A stretch of DNA of 64,000 nt from Epiperipatus broadwayi (GCA_028023455.1 JAQFVV010013329.1:91960-155959); one strand, 5' to 3'; positions 47,578-64,000 are shown, numbered from the stretch's first letter. Made by a program: numbers and translations. Notes: generated from the letters alone by a model not told the origin.

Positions 47578-48462
47578 ATTTCGAAATGTATACATTCTTT
47601 GCAAATATGTAGACTTCTATTTTTTATATTTATGAAGAAATTTGAGATTTATCAGATTATTGAAAATTACATACTAATTATGCTTTAGCAATATTATGAT
47701 AAAGTACTTGTAACAGTTCTTTAGCAACATCTACAAAAAATAAAATATTATTTTCACAGTCACCTTGCATAAACTTGTTTCATATACAGATTTTTGATAA
47801 TTTGAAACTAGTTAAATTTTATTTTGTTTGATAGAAGTTTAAAAATCTTCATTATCAACAAATTGTCAAAAATATTACATTTATGACTCTAATATTTAAA
47901 AAGATTTTGAATTTTTGTATAGTTATCAAAATAAATACTTCATGATTATAACTTAGTAATACTAAGTTGAGAAATTCCAAATAAAGATTTATTTACATAT
48001 ATAATAAATACAATTTTATTTTTGCATTTAATATTATCTGGACTTGTTTTCTGTATATTTTTTGTGTGGTAACAGATAAAATAAAAGAAACAATTTGTTT
48101 AATTGAATGTTAAGTATGTATGTTTCTGGGAGATTTTGCTTTTGTATTAGTTAAAAAATTTTTATCTTCAGTAAATTTATATGTAGATATATACACATAT
48201 TACACATATCTTTTGCAATAATACTGAAACTTTAAAAAGAACCATCACTGATAAAAATATTCAATTATTAATAGTTACAACGTTAGTACTTATTTGGCTT
48301 ATTTTATTTTTAACATACAAATTGCAAAATGTTCATTTACCATCCAAAAATTGAATGACAAATATGATTAGGAAGGGACTAAGTCATTTTTTCAAGAAGC
48401 AAATGGCAGTCTGCTTGAATATTTTCAGTTATTAAAAATATGTCCGTTTTTCAAGGAATGAA
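47578..48462. other. AT-rich non-coding stretch
   Basis: Nothing recognised. Confidence 0.55.
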
Positions 48463-48753
48463 ACTATATATATATGCATTTTTTGTTTTGTGTATATAAA
48501 CATATATATATATTAGTATATTATATATATATATATATAGATCTAATGTCCCAACTCCTCACTGAAGAGACCCATAGGTCGAAACCGGTCTGGGGATGGG
48601 GACCATTTAAAATAAAAATGATTTGAATGCCTTCTCTTGTAGTAGCATTTATCATAAATAAAAAAAAAAAGCTTGTTTAGAGCTATTAGCACGCTCTTAA
48701 TTATATATATATACTATATATATATGCATTTTTTGTTTTGTGTACATAAACAT
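48463..48753 (+). mobile_element. 209-bp hammerhead-bearing insert between 41-bp direct repeats (solo PLE terminus?)
   Basis: 48463-48503 and 48713-48753 are 41-base direct repeats with one mismatch, containing 'tatgcattttttgttttgtg'. The insert 48504-48712 starts with (TA)-rich DNA, carries a well-formed hammerhead (48548-48603), then an A-rich run and 'gctattagcacgctctt'. PLE target duplications vary in length, and pseudo-LTRs carry hammerheads, so a solo PLE terminus is a natural reading. A simple 250-bp tandem duplication whose second unit is truncated would look similar. Confidence 0.6.
48548..48603 (+). ncRNA. Type I hammerhead ribozyme (PLE-type), consensus core intact
   Basis: In order: outer stem I GTCCC (48548-48552), internal loop, inner stem I CTCCTCA, core CTGAAGA (48562-48568), stem II GACC-CATA-GGTC, GAAA (48581-48584), a minimal stem III (A-C, loop CG, G-T), cleavage triplet GTC (48588-48590), inner stem I TGGGGA and outer stem I GGGAC (48599-48603). 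All CUGANGA, GAAA and GUC consensus positions are present. Stem I is 6 bp (one G-U pair) plus 5 bp around an internal loop that could contact loop II. The predicted self-cleavage is between 48590 and 48591. A very short stem III is characteristic of hammerheads from Penelope-like elements. Confidence 0.85.
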
Positions 48754-48924
48754 CACTTGGTAATAATTGCAATGCAATCAGAAGTACTTCTGATATATGC
48801 ATATATAATTATTCTTATGTTTTATCATTGTTATAATTTAAAACTTACATATATAAACTATAAATAATCATTATAAATTTACTATATGTAAGTTCTAAAT
48901 AATGTTTACGGTAAACACAATAAT

Positions 48925-48960
<36 letters not shown>
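48754..48960. other. AT-rich stretch ending in (TA)n at the 5' border of LINE-B copy A
   Basis: (TA)n tracts at about 48925-48960 abut the start of LINE-B copy A. Confidence 0.6.
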
Positions 48961-48962
<2 letters not shown>

Positions 48963-50253
48963 CATTCTGCCTTATCAGGCACTGAGAAGAAAAACCATGG
49001 TGTTTCTCGATCTTAAACTCAAAGGTAAAAAGCCAATAAACTTGTCTACAGAGAACATTGGATTTCCACCAACCAAGAGAACAAGCTGGATTTAAAAGTG
49101 GTTTTAGTCCAGTAGATCATATCCCGGTGTTGAGAAAAGTTATAGAAAAGACGAATGAATATGAGTTGTCATTATGTTTTGGATTTGTAGATTATGAAAG
49201 GGCATTTGATTCTATAAACATTTCTTCAGTGATTAAATCATTGGATCATCAAGGTATAGATCCAAGATATTGTCATATTTTGAAGAATATTTATAAAAAT
49301 GCAACAGCAACAATTAGATTACATAATGATACTGGGAAAGTCAACATGGAGAAAGGTGTAAGACAAGGTGACTCCATATCTCCAAAACTTTTTACAGCAG
49401 TGCTGCAAGTATATTTTGTGGATTAAAATGGGAAACTAAAGGAGTGAAAGTAAATGGAGATTATTTAAGTCATTTAGATTTCGCGGATGATGTAGTTGTT
49501 TTTGCAAATAATGCTGCAGAGCTGCAGGATATGTTGCAGGAATTATCAGATGAAAGTGGGAAAGTAGGACTAAAGATAAATGTTAAAAAGACTAAAGTAA
49601 TGTTTAATCAATTTGCTCAAAATATGAAAATAAAGATTGATTATGATGAATTAGAAGAAGTTAACAGTTACAAATACCTTGGTCAGATTATTAATACAGA
49701 TGGAAACATAATGGAAGAAATTAATCTTAGAATTAAACTTGGTTGGAGTGCTTTGGTAGAAATAACTTAATACTAAAAGGAAATATGCCTATGTGTTTGA
49801 AAAGGAAGGATTTTAACAAATGAGTTTTACCAGTTCTTACTTATGGATCTAAGACTTGGAGACTTAATAGAAGAGCAATACAGAGACTTCAGACCACTCA
49901 AAGAAGTATGGAAAGATGTATGTTCGGTGTAACAAGAGATCGAAAATGCAATGTATGGGTAAGAGAACAAACAGGTGTTACTGACCTCATTGAAAAAATT
50001 AAAAAATTGAAGTGGAGTTGGGCTGGACATATTGCTAGAAGAGATGATAATAGATGGACAATTGAAATTTTAAACTGGATTCCAAAAGATTGTAAAAGAT
50101 CCAGAAAGAGACCACATGTTAGATAGATGGATGAAATAAGAACTTGTGCAGGGGTGATGTGGAGAAGAGAAGCTAAAGATCGGAAAAGATGGATTAAACT
50201 TGGAGAGACCTTCATCCTGCAGTGGATTTGATAATGTTTGGTGATGTTTTTTT

Positions 50254-50260
<7 letters not shown>
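48961..50260 (+). mobile_element. LINE-B copy A, RTE-type non-LTR retrotransposon, 5'-truncated with inverted 5' segment
   Basis: 48961-49040 is the reverse complement of part of LINE-B's 5' region as seen in copy B (about 50535-50612). From 49041 the element continues in sense orientation from a point in the RT equivalent to 52412 in copy B, running to the 3' end 'tcctgcagtggatttgataa' and a poly-T/(TA)n tail. An inverted 5' piece joined to a sense 3' piece is the mark of twin priming during insertion. The copy is bordered by (TA)n on both sides. Confidence 0.75.
49041..50230 (+). pseudogene. LINE-B copy A RT fragment
   Basis: Two open pieces, 49058-49426 and 49444-49770, then further frames (49908-50126). 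The motifs are FVDYERAFDSI (motif A), RQGDSISPKLF (motif B) and HLDFADDVVVF (catalytic motif C): all catalytic residues are kept. Single-base deletions near 49408 and 49752 break the frame. The C-terminal RTE signature 'LKWSWAGHIARRDDNRW' is present, followed by a stop within 'RPHVR*MDE'. Endonuclease missing. Confidence 0.8.

Positions 50261-50333
<73 letters not shown>
50261..50333. repeat. (TA)n between LINE-B copies A and B
   Basis: About 36 units; 3' tail of copy A and 5' border of copy B. Confidence 0.97.
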
Positions 50334-50335
<2 letters not shown>

Positions 50336-50566
50336 CTGCAGAAAGGAGTTTGCTATTAACTGAAAGGAGACCCTTTGATTGTTCTTGGAGGCCTTAAAGG
50401 AACCGAGCAGGGCAAATTCCTAATGTCCACTCCATACGTTCTTGTCATTGCAGCTGTTATTACTATATAATTATTCATATAGTATACGAACATGGATGGG
50501 CTGCTCACCAACACACATTAGCCAGCCTGGTGAGTTTATTGGCTTTTTACCTCTGAGTTTAAGTTC

Positions 50567-50588
50567 AAGAAACACCATGGTGTTTCTT
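50567..50588. repeat. 22-bp perfect palindrome in the LINE-B 5' region
   Basis: The half-site aagaaacacca is followed exactly by its reverse complement. The inverted copy at about 48985-49008 has two or three mismatches. It could form a hairpin in the 5' UTR RNA. Confidence 0.85.
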
Positions 50589-50659
50589 CTCAGTGCCTGA
50601 TAAGGCAAAATGAATGTTTGTGTAAATGATAAATATTTTTCCAACACATATATACAATT

Positions 50660-53528
50660 ATGACAGACAAAAATAAAGCATGGCCCTTATTCCCAGGAGG
50701 CTGTAAAGTCACCAACCAAGGCAGTGGTTGGTGGCCGAAAGTGGAGGGTGCTAAAAATCACCTGATTGTGGACCCAGGCTGCCATTTGATGACGACTTTT
50801 TATTTAGATACTTACAACTGCAGGTCACTTTCAAGTGAAGGAAGATTGCAAGAATTAGAAGAAGAACTGTCTTATATTAAATGGGACATTATTGGACTTT
50901 GTGAAGTTAGAAGAAAAGGAGAAGAAACAATTGATTTAAATAGTGGACATATACTCTATAATAAAGACACACATATTGGAAATACAAGTGGAGTAGGATT
51001 CATTATAAATAAAAAGTGGAAGAACAATATTGTGGAGATTGATGGTGTATCGGACAGAGTGGCAAGATTAGTTATACAACTTAATAGCAGATACCAAATG
51101 CAGATAATTCAGGTTTATGCCCCAACAAGTTCTCATAGTGATGAAGCAGTAGATTTTTATATGGATGTGCAAAAGGCTTTTGATCAGAGTAAACAACATT
51201 TTAAAATTGTTATGGGAGACTTTAATGCTAGAATTGGTAGACAAATGAAAGATGTAATTGCTGTAGGTAATTTTGGTTATGGTAATATAAATGAGAGTGG
51301 ACATAGACTTGTGGAGTTTGCAAAAAAAGAAAAAAATTATATTATGATTTCATTTTTTGAGAAAAATGTTAAAAGGAAATGGACATGGAAGCATCCAAAT
51401 GAAGGTACAGCAGAATTAGATTATATTTTGACTAACAGAAAATACATATTTCAAGTTTGTAATGTTCTTAATAAATTTAACACAGGAAGTGATCATCGAT
51501 TAGTAAGGTGTAAGTTACGTGTTAATGTAAGACTAGAGAGATAAAAAATATTAAGAAAAACAATATTTACAGTTGATATTCCTAATCTTCAGAAACATTC
51601 TAATGAATTTAAATTAGAACTTACAAATAGGTTTCAAGTATTAGGAGATTTTGAACATGATACAGATTTGAATGAAATTAATATGAAAATAACTGATACA
51701 CTTTTAAAAACTGCAACAAACATAGCTGGTAGAAAAAAGCAGCAATTGACTAATAAAATTTCTACTGAGACTAGAGAATTTATGAATAAAAGAAGGAATA
51801 TGAAGATATACAAAAATGATGTATTAAAAAGAATTGAATATCTTGAATTTTGTAAAATACTACAGAAAAGAGTTGAAAATGATATAAGAAAGTATATCTG
51901 TGAAATAGCAAGGAAAGCTGTAGAAGAAAATAAAAGTCTCAAAAATGTTAAACAACATTTTGATATTGGTAGGAAATGTATATCTGCAATAAGAAAAAAA
52001 GATGGAATTATTACTAAAAAGAGAGATGTCATCATAAAATTGGTAGAATATTTTTATCAAGAATTATATAGTAATAAAGAACAAGTACCTCCTATAACTA
52101 TTACATCTTCCGAATTGCCCAGAATTTTAAATGAAGAAGTGAGACATGCAATTAAGTGTATGAAGAAAGGAAAGGCTCCAGGAAATGATGGAATTATAAT
52201 TGATATATTAAAAGAAGCAGGTGAAGAAATAGAAACAATTTTAGCAAAGTTATATACCAAATGTCTAAATGATAAAGATGTACCGGAATATTGGAAGAAT
52301 GCAGTAATAATATTAATATTTAAAAAAGGTGATAAAGAAGATATTAGAAATTACAGACCTATCAGCCTTTTATCAGTTTTATATAAAGTTTTTTACCAAG
52401 ATAATTACAACCCGTCTACAGAGAACTTTGGATTTCCACCAACCAAGAGAACAAGCTGGATTTAAAAATGGTTTTAGTACAATAGATCATATCCAGGTAT
52501 TGAGAGAAGTCATAGAAAGTACAAACGAATATGAGTTGTCATTATGTTTTGGATTTGTAGATTATGAAAAGGCATTCGATTCTATACACATTTCTTCAGT
52601 GATTAAAGCATTGGATCATCAAGGTAGAGATCCAGGAAATTGTCATATTTTAAAGACTATTTATAAAAATGCAACAGCAACAATTAGATTACATAATGAT
52701 ACTGGAAAAATCAACATTGAGAAAGGTGTAAGACAAAGTGACTTCATATCTCCAAAACTCTTTACAGCAGTGCTGCAAGAAGTATTTTGTGGATTAAAAT
52801 GGGAAAATAAAGGAGTGAAAGTAAATGGAGAGTATTTAAGTCATTTAGATTTTTCAGATGGTGTAGTTGTTTTTGCAAATAATGCTTCAGAGCTGCTGGA
52901 AATGTTGCAGGAGGTAGCAGATGAAAGTAGAGAAGTAGAACTAAAGATAAATGTTAAAAAGACTAAAGTAATGTTTAATCGATTTGCTCAAAATATGAAA
53001 ATAAAGATTGATTATGAAGAATTAGAAGAAGTTAACAGTTACAAATACCTTTGTCAGATTATTAATACATATGGAAACATAATGGAGGAAATTAATCATA
53101 GAATTAAACTCGGTTGGAGTGCTTTTGGTAGAAAGAACTTGATACTAAAAGGCAATATGCCTATGTGTTTGAAAAGGATGGTTTTTAACAAATGTGTTTT
53201 ACCAGTTCTTACTTATGGATCTGAGACTTGGACACTTAATAGAAGAACAATCCAGAGACTTCAGACCACTCAAAGGAGTATGGAGAGATGTATGTTGGGA
53301 GTAACAAGAAGAGATCGAAAATGCAATGTATGGGTAAGACAACAAACAGGTGTTACTGACCTTATTGAAAAAATTAAAAGGTTGAAATGGAGTTGCGCTG
53401 GACATATTGCTAGAAGAAATGATAATAGATGGACAATTGAAATTTTAAACTGGATTCCAAGAGATTGTAAAAGACCCAGAAAGAGACCACATGTGAGATG
53501 GATGGATGAAATAAGAAAGTGTGCATAG
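50660..53528 (+). pseudogene. LINE-B copy B polyprotein (APE endonuclease + RT)
   Basis: The endonuclease (50660-51544, 294 codons to an in-frame TAA) keeps its active-site set: N53, E82 (CEVRR), Y153 (VYAPTSS), D187/N189 (GDFNARIG), D254 and S277-D278-H279. The same frame continues after the stop (51668-52465) with GKAPGNDGI and NYRPISLLS of the RT fingers. A frameshift near 52390 leads to 52329-53528: FVDYEKAFDSI (motif A), RQSDFISPKLF (motif B, QGD changed to QSD) and HLDFSDGVVVF (motif C, FADD changed to FSDG, losing the second catalytic Asp). The C-terminal RTE-typical 'GHIARRNDNRWTIEILNW' and 'RPRKRPHVRWMDEIRK' follow. The endonuclease is intact; the RT is dead. Confidence 0.85.
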
Positions 53529-53621
53529 TTGTTGTGGAGAGGAGGGGCTAGAGATCAGAGTAGTAGGATTGAACTTGGAGAGAACTTCTTCCTGCAGTGG
53601 ATTGATAATGGTTGATAATGA

Positions 53622-53623
<2 letters not shown>

Positions 53624-53657
<34 letters not shown>
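53624..53657. repeat. (TA)n tail of LINE-B copy B
   Basis: About 17 units following a GATAATGATGAT stretch; further (TA)n tracts lie at about 53777-53800 and 53838-53878. Confidence 0.95.
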
Positions 53658-53659
<2 letters not shown>

Positions 53660-53832
53660 CATAATTCATCAGCAGCATTTCGATTACATTGTAATCCTTA
53701 TCAATTGTAAAGTAATACTTAATCGAAACCCCTGCCAATTAATTAAGATATGTATTCCATTATTTTTTACCATTAATATATATATATATATATATATATT
53801 AATATATATAAATATACACATATATAGATATA

Positions 53833-53882
<50 letters not shown>

Positions 53883-54009
53883 TAATTCTAACATTTTCAC
53901 AGATAAATGATTTCATATTATTATTATGTTGCTGGATATTCCATGCAGTAAAATAGGTAAATCGCTATGTTACAGTACAATAACAATTACCTTCCTCAGA
54001 GCATCCTCT

Positions 54010-54793
54010 TTCTCAAATCATTAGAATGTGTGTGCGATTTAAAATCGATTTTATCTTTGTATTTCTCCTCATAATTAAATTTTATTGGCTGAGAGATTTT
54101 AAAATTTATTTTGTCTTCCAATAGTTTCTACCAAATTTTGTCAATCTTTTTTAATTCACACCTTTCATTTATACTCCTGGGACTTTAAAAATCTCTATAC
54201 CTTCTCTTAGCAATCTCTGGTCATATTGTTAAATTTTTGCTAAAATATTTGTTTTATAAAAATTGATGTCATGATTAGTTAATTTTATATGAGAATAAAT
54301 AGCTAATGAATTGGATTTTTTTCTGACTGTTAAAATATGTTTTCCTTTCTAATATTTATTCTAAGGTTAGTCTGTCCAACATATGTATGTTAACATACTC
54401 TATATGGAATTTCATATATACCATCACACTCCAAAGAAATTTTATCTTTAGAAAGTGGAAATATTTCATTTTTTTTTAAAATAGTGTAAACTGTGTGAAT
54501 ATTATTATTCTTTAAAATGTTACCAATATTATCAGCTACTCCTTTTATATATGGCAAATTTGTCTTAATTTCTGATGTGTCAAAATCTTTTTTTTCTTTT
54601 TATATGTATAAGCCCTATTAAATAATGCTGTAATTTAAACCATTATCAAGAAGCATTATTTAGTAGGAAAAATGTCCTGGAGAAAACAGCTATCATCAGA
54701 AAGTATCTTAGTTCTATCGAACAATGTCTTTGCGACTGAAAATAGTTGAGCAGGATGGTGATGAGAAGAAAAATGTAGATACCTCCCAGTGTG

Positions 54794-54887
<94 letters not shown>

Positions 54888-55515
54888 AGATAAAGAATCA
54901 TCTTCTCTTCTTTCGATTAAAACATCTATAAAAGGTAATTGGTTATTATTTTCTATTTCCATAGTAAATCTGATATTGTTATGTAAAGTGATTAAAAAAT
55001 AAAAAAAAGTCATCCAGATCATGTTTACCATGAGGACAAATAACAAAGGTATCACCAACATACCTCAGCCATATAGAGGGTTTTTTAACAGATGAAGTCA
55101 AAATTTTATTTTCCAAATCCTCCATAAAAATAGAAACTAATGCTGGAGAAATTGGTGAACCCATAGCTATGCCTGATGTTTGTTATACATCTGCGCATCA
55201 AAAACAAAAAAAAAATGTATTTCATAAACAGTGTTCAATCAAAAACACAGCAAAATTATGTAATTGAATATTTTTTTAAAACTTGAATAGCTTCAAGTAC
55301 AGGTACACCAGTAAAAAGTGAAACAATATCAAAACTTACCAAAATATCATTCTTAGTCAATTTAATATCTTGGATAAGTTCAAGAAAATGATTGGCATCT
55401 TTAAAATATGACGACATTATTGTTAAATGTGGCTGTAAAACAGAAGTCAATCTGTACTTACAGAAAGTCTCGATAAAATATCTGGTTTATGAATTTTTGA
55501 TATCAATTTTGACAA
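54010..55515 (-). pseudogene. PLE3 minus-half polyprotein (RT + GIY-YIG), degenerate
   Basis: Pieces in order: KIHKPDILSRLSVSTD (about 55490-55440), 55450-55256 with ILVSFDIVSLFTGVPV (RT motif A), 55164-54979 with MGSPISPALVSIFMEDLE (motif B) and WLRYVGDTFVICPHG (motif C, YVDD changed to YVGD), then NNQLPFIDVLIERREDDSLS. The frame then runs into a (TA)n tract (54882-54795) at the place of the usual 'YRKPTHTGRYLHF' segment; 'YLHF'-type text resumes beyond it. Downstream, 'TYVGQTNLRINIRK' (near 54370) is the GIY-YIG core. Motif C loss and frame breaks make it inactive. Confidence 0.75.
54795..54882. repeat. (TA)n expansion inside PLE3 RT
   Basis: About 43 units with PLE3 coding text on both sides, so the expansion or insertion postdates the PLE. 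Confidence 0.95.
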
Positions 55516-55810
55516 AACAAATATTTTAGTAAAAAATAAACAATATGACCAGAGATTGCTAAGAGAAGCTATGAAGATTTTTAAAAGGGCCAAGAACATA
55601 AATGAAAGGTGTGAATTAAAGAAAATTGACAACATTTGGAAAAAGCTATTGGAAAACAATATAATTTTCTTTAAACTTCTTAGCCAATAGAATTTAAATA
55701 TGAGAAGAAACAAAAAGATAAAAACGATTTAAAATCTCACACACATTCCTATGATTTGAGAAAGAGGATGGTCTGTGGAAGGTACTTGTTATTGTACTGA
55801 CTGGACTGGA
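55515..55810 (+). pseudogene. PLE3 plus-half C-terminal fragment
   Basis: The plus strand reads 'QYDQRLLREAMKIFKRAKNI' then 'NERCELKKIDNIWKKLLE', which corresponds to the C-terminal end of the minus half (reverse complement near 54140-54240). RT and most of GIY-YIG are missing. Confidence 0.65.
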
Positions 55811-57616
<1,806 letters not shown>

Positions 57617-57720
57617 AGGCAAATATACGGGAAAAAGGGAAAAGTTCCCTTTACCGGGTTTTGGGGGTTTGCCCCTTTTTGTTTAAATTTTAACAATTTT
57701 TGGGAATTCTTTTTTTTTTT
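57617..57720. other. Compositionally odd, homopolymer-stuttered patch
   Basis: About 100 bases with strings such as 'gggaaaaagggaaaagttccc' style runs, 'ccgggttttgggggtttgcc' and 'tttttgggaattc', unlike anything else in the window. It may be a low-quality assembly patch or a short foreign fragment. Confidence 0.45.
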
Positions 57721-57780
57721 AAAATTAAATTTAAATTTATCAAAAAAGATAATAATAAAAAAAATTTTAAAATTGAAAAT

Positions 57781-57868
57781 ATATACAACACCATCTTGGT
57801 GTCATTATAACAATATATATATATACAACACCATCTTGGTGTCATTATAACAATATATATATATATAT
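57781..57868 (+). repeat. 40-bp tandem duplication with internal hairpin
   Basis: Two 40-base units, each with acaccatcttggtgt (6-bp stem, 3-base loop), followed by (TA)n. Confidence 0.9.
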
Positions 57869-59930
<2,062 letters not shown>

Positions 59931-60800
59931 TAGAATTGAACAACTGGATAACAAATTAATTTTAAGTAACAATAATTTTATTTAATAACAGGTTTAAATA
60001 AATGTCCATCACACAAAGTATTTCATTGACAGTCCATTGTGTTCCTATGGCCTACTTCCAATAACATTTTTATAGGACTTAAGGAATGTAGTTTGTTGAA
60101 AGTATAATAAAGTCTTTCTTTCAATTGTTCTTTGCAGTTTATTTCTTTAATCATTTAGTGAACTCACAAAGAAGAGTGTGATATATCAAGACAACAGAGA
60201 GCATAATGAAGACAACTGATAGCATTTTATTCAGAATTCCACTTAATTCAACACATATTTAATTCAACAAATATTTTATTTACATTCTATTGTGTATCTG
60301 GGTATATATCCAATAGTAGGTCAATATTAATTAAAGAATACAAGTTTTTTAACAATTTACATTTTACATCTAATTTAGAGTTCCAGTTATTTTTAAGTTA
60401 GGTAAAGCATAATACATATATTTTTATTCATGGTCATCCAAATACAGGTTTGAATCCATGCTATGTGCACATCCTAGGTTCATTGGTTTGGTATTCTTAT
60501 TTCTCAATTTGTATGTATATAACATGTTTTAATTGTTTCACAATATAATATAAATCTACTAAATACATTCATTTTGTGTGTATATTTTCATTTTGATATT
60601 TTCTAATTTTATCTAAATTATAAATATATTATTATAATTTAATTAATTATAGTTATGTGTAATATTCTTATACAATTAATAATCAGGTAAGCATTTGTAA
60701 TTTTATTTGGTTACTCTAATATCTATCATAAATATTGTTGTTGGGTCTGCCACAGATGTATGTTTCCAGATGCAAGTTGACTAGTAGCTTCATTGGTAAG
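59931..60800. other. AT-rich non-coding stretch
   Basis: Nothing recognised. Confidence 0.55.
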
Positions 60801-61078
60801 TTATCAATAATAAACTTATTTTCATATCACTATATTTATTTATAATTTTAGTTTCATTTATAATAAATATATTTTCATGTAGCTACTTTTGTTCATAACT
60901 GTAGTTTCATTTATAATAAACGTATTTTCATATAGCTACTTTTATTCATAATTTTAGTTTCATTTATAATTTATCAATAATAAACATATTTTCATGTAGC
61001 TATATTTATTTATAATTTTAGTTTCATTTATTATAAATGTATTTTCATACAGCTACTTTTATTCATAATTTTAGTTTC
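60801..61078 (+). repeat. Minisatellite, about 50-60 bp unit, roughly five copies
   Basis: The phrases 'attttcat(g/a)tagcta(c/t)tttt', 'ttcataattttagtttcat' and 'ttataataaa' recur in order with small length changes. Confidence 0.85.

Positions 61079-64000
<2,922 letters not shown>

Larger units (their letters stand above)
50334..53623 (+). mobile_element. LINE-B copy B, RTE-type, near full length
   Basis: The 5' region (50334-50659) is followed by one long coding region (endonuclease then RT, 50660-53528), a short 3' UTR ending 'tcctgcagtggattgataat' and a GATAATGATGAT tail that runs into (TA)n. A single ORF with an APE endonuclease directly upstream of RT, no Cys/His C-terminal motif and a short microsatellite tail fit the RTE clade. 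Damage: one in-frame TAA, one frameshift and a mutated RT active site. Confidence 0.8.
53960..55810. mobile_element. PLE3: inverted Penelope-like pair with (TA)n in the RT
   Basis: The minus half runs from about 55515 to 53960 (RT, GIY-YIG, 3' region). The plus half, 55515-55810, is only the C-terminal end and 3' region. The inverted arms are about 53970-54250 and 55515-55800, sharing the coding text 'QYDQRLLRE' and the 3' text 'attgttattgtactg'. As at PLE1 and PLE2, one half is longer. On the minus strand 53999-53960 there is CTGAGGA, a possible stem II, and GTAAC in place of GAAAC: at best a decayed hammerhead. Confidence 0.7.

Overview
This window reads as intergenic, repeat-rich DNA from an animal nuclear genome. 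It is extremely AT-rich. It carries long (AAT)n and (TA)n microsatellites, GIY-YIG-bearing Penelope-like retroelements (PLEs), two families of non-LTR retrotransposons (LINEs), and tRNA-derived retroposons. I saw no convincing host gene, rRNA gene, functional tRNA gene, CRISPR array or bacterial operon. The mix of (CA)n(TA)n tracts, PLEs, RTE-type and Tx1-type LINEs and tRNA-SINEs is what I would expect from a mollusc, possibly a cephalopod. That assignment is an inference from repeat content, not proof.

Layout. 1-11.5 kb: AT-rich DNA with a dispersed repeat (called R1 here) in inverted copies at 1.4-2.3 and 9.7-10.6 kb. Between them is a nested inverted structure at 8.5-9.7 kb whose inner arms carry two damaged hammerhead-ribozyme motifs. 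11.5-23.1 kb: a Tx1/L1-type LINE (LINE-A). Copy 1 lies between two (AAT)n tracts and is split by an inverted PLE pair (PLE1, 13.1-17.0 kb) flanked by a 14-bp target duplication. A second, 5'-truncated copy starts directly after copy 1's (AAT)n tail and ends in its own (AAT)n. 23-40 kb: mostly featureless AT-rich DNA with a retroposed tRNA-like unit (25.4 kb), a third R1 copy (27.6-28.4 kb), an endonuclease-like relic (31.7 kb), a reverse transcriptase (RT) relic (33.9 kb) and a fold-back retroposon enclosing an antisense tRNA-SINE (36.5-36.9 kb). 40.4-43.6 kb: a cytosine-depleted, strand-asymmetric block. 43.8-47.6 kb: a second inverted PLE pair (PLE2), both arms with a (TA)n tract and a hammerhead-like fold. 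48.5 kb: a well-formed type I hammerhead ribozyme in a ~209-bp insert between 41-bp direct repeats. 49-53.6 kb: two tandem RTE-type LINE copies (LINE-B) separated and bordered by (TA)n. 54-55.8 kb: a third inverted PLE pair (PLE3) with a (TA)n tract inside its RT. 56-64 kb: AT-rich DNA, more (TA)n and minisatellites.

How the parts relate. Two rules recur. First, each LINE copy sits between blocks of the same microsatellite that forms its own 3' tail: (AAT)n for LINE-A and (TA)n for LINE-B. New copies appear to have landed in microsatellite, often the tail of an earlier copy. Second, every substantial PLE here is a head-to-head inverted pair with one arm longer than the other, and at PLE1 the pair entered as one unit. 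All element genes are damaged. The most intact are LINE-A copy 2 (open RT frame) and the minus half of PLE1 (one frame broken by only two TGA codons).
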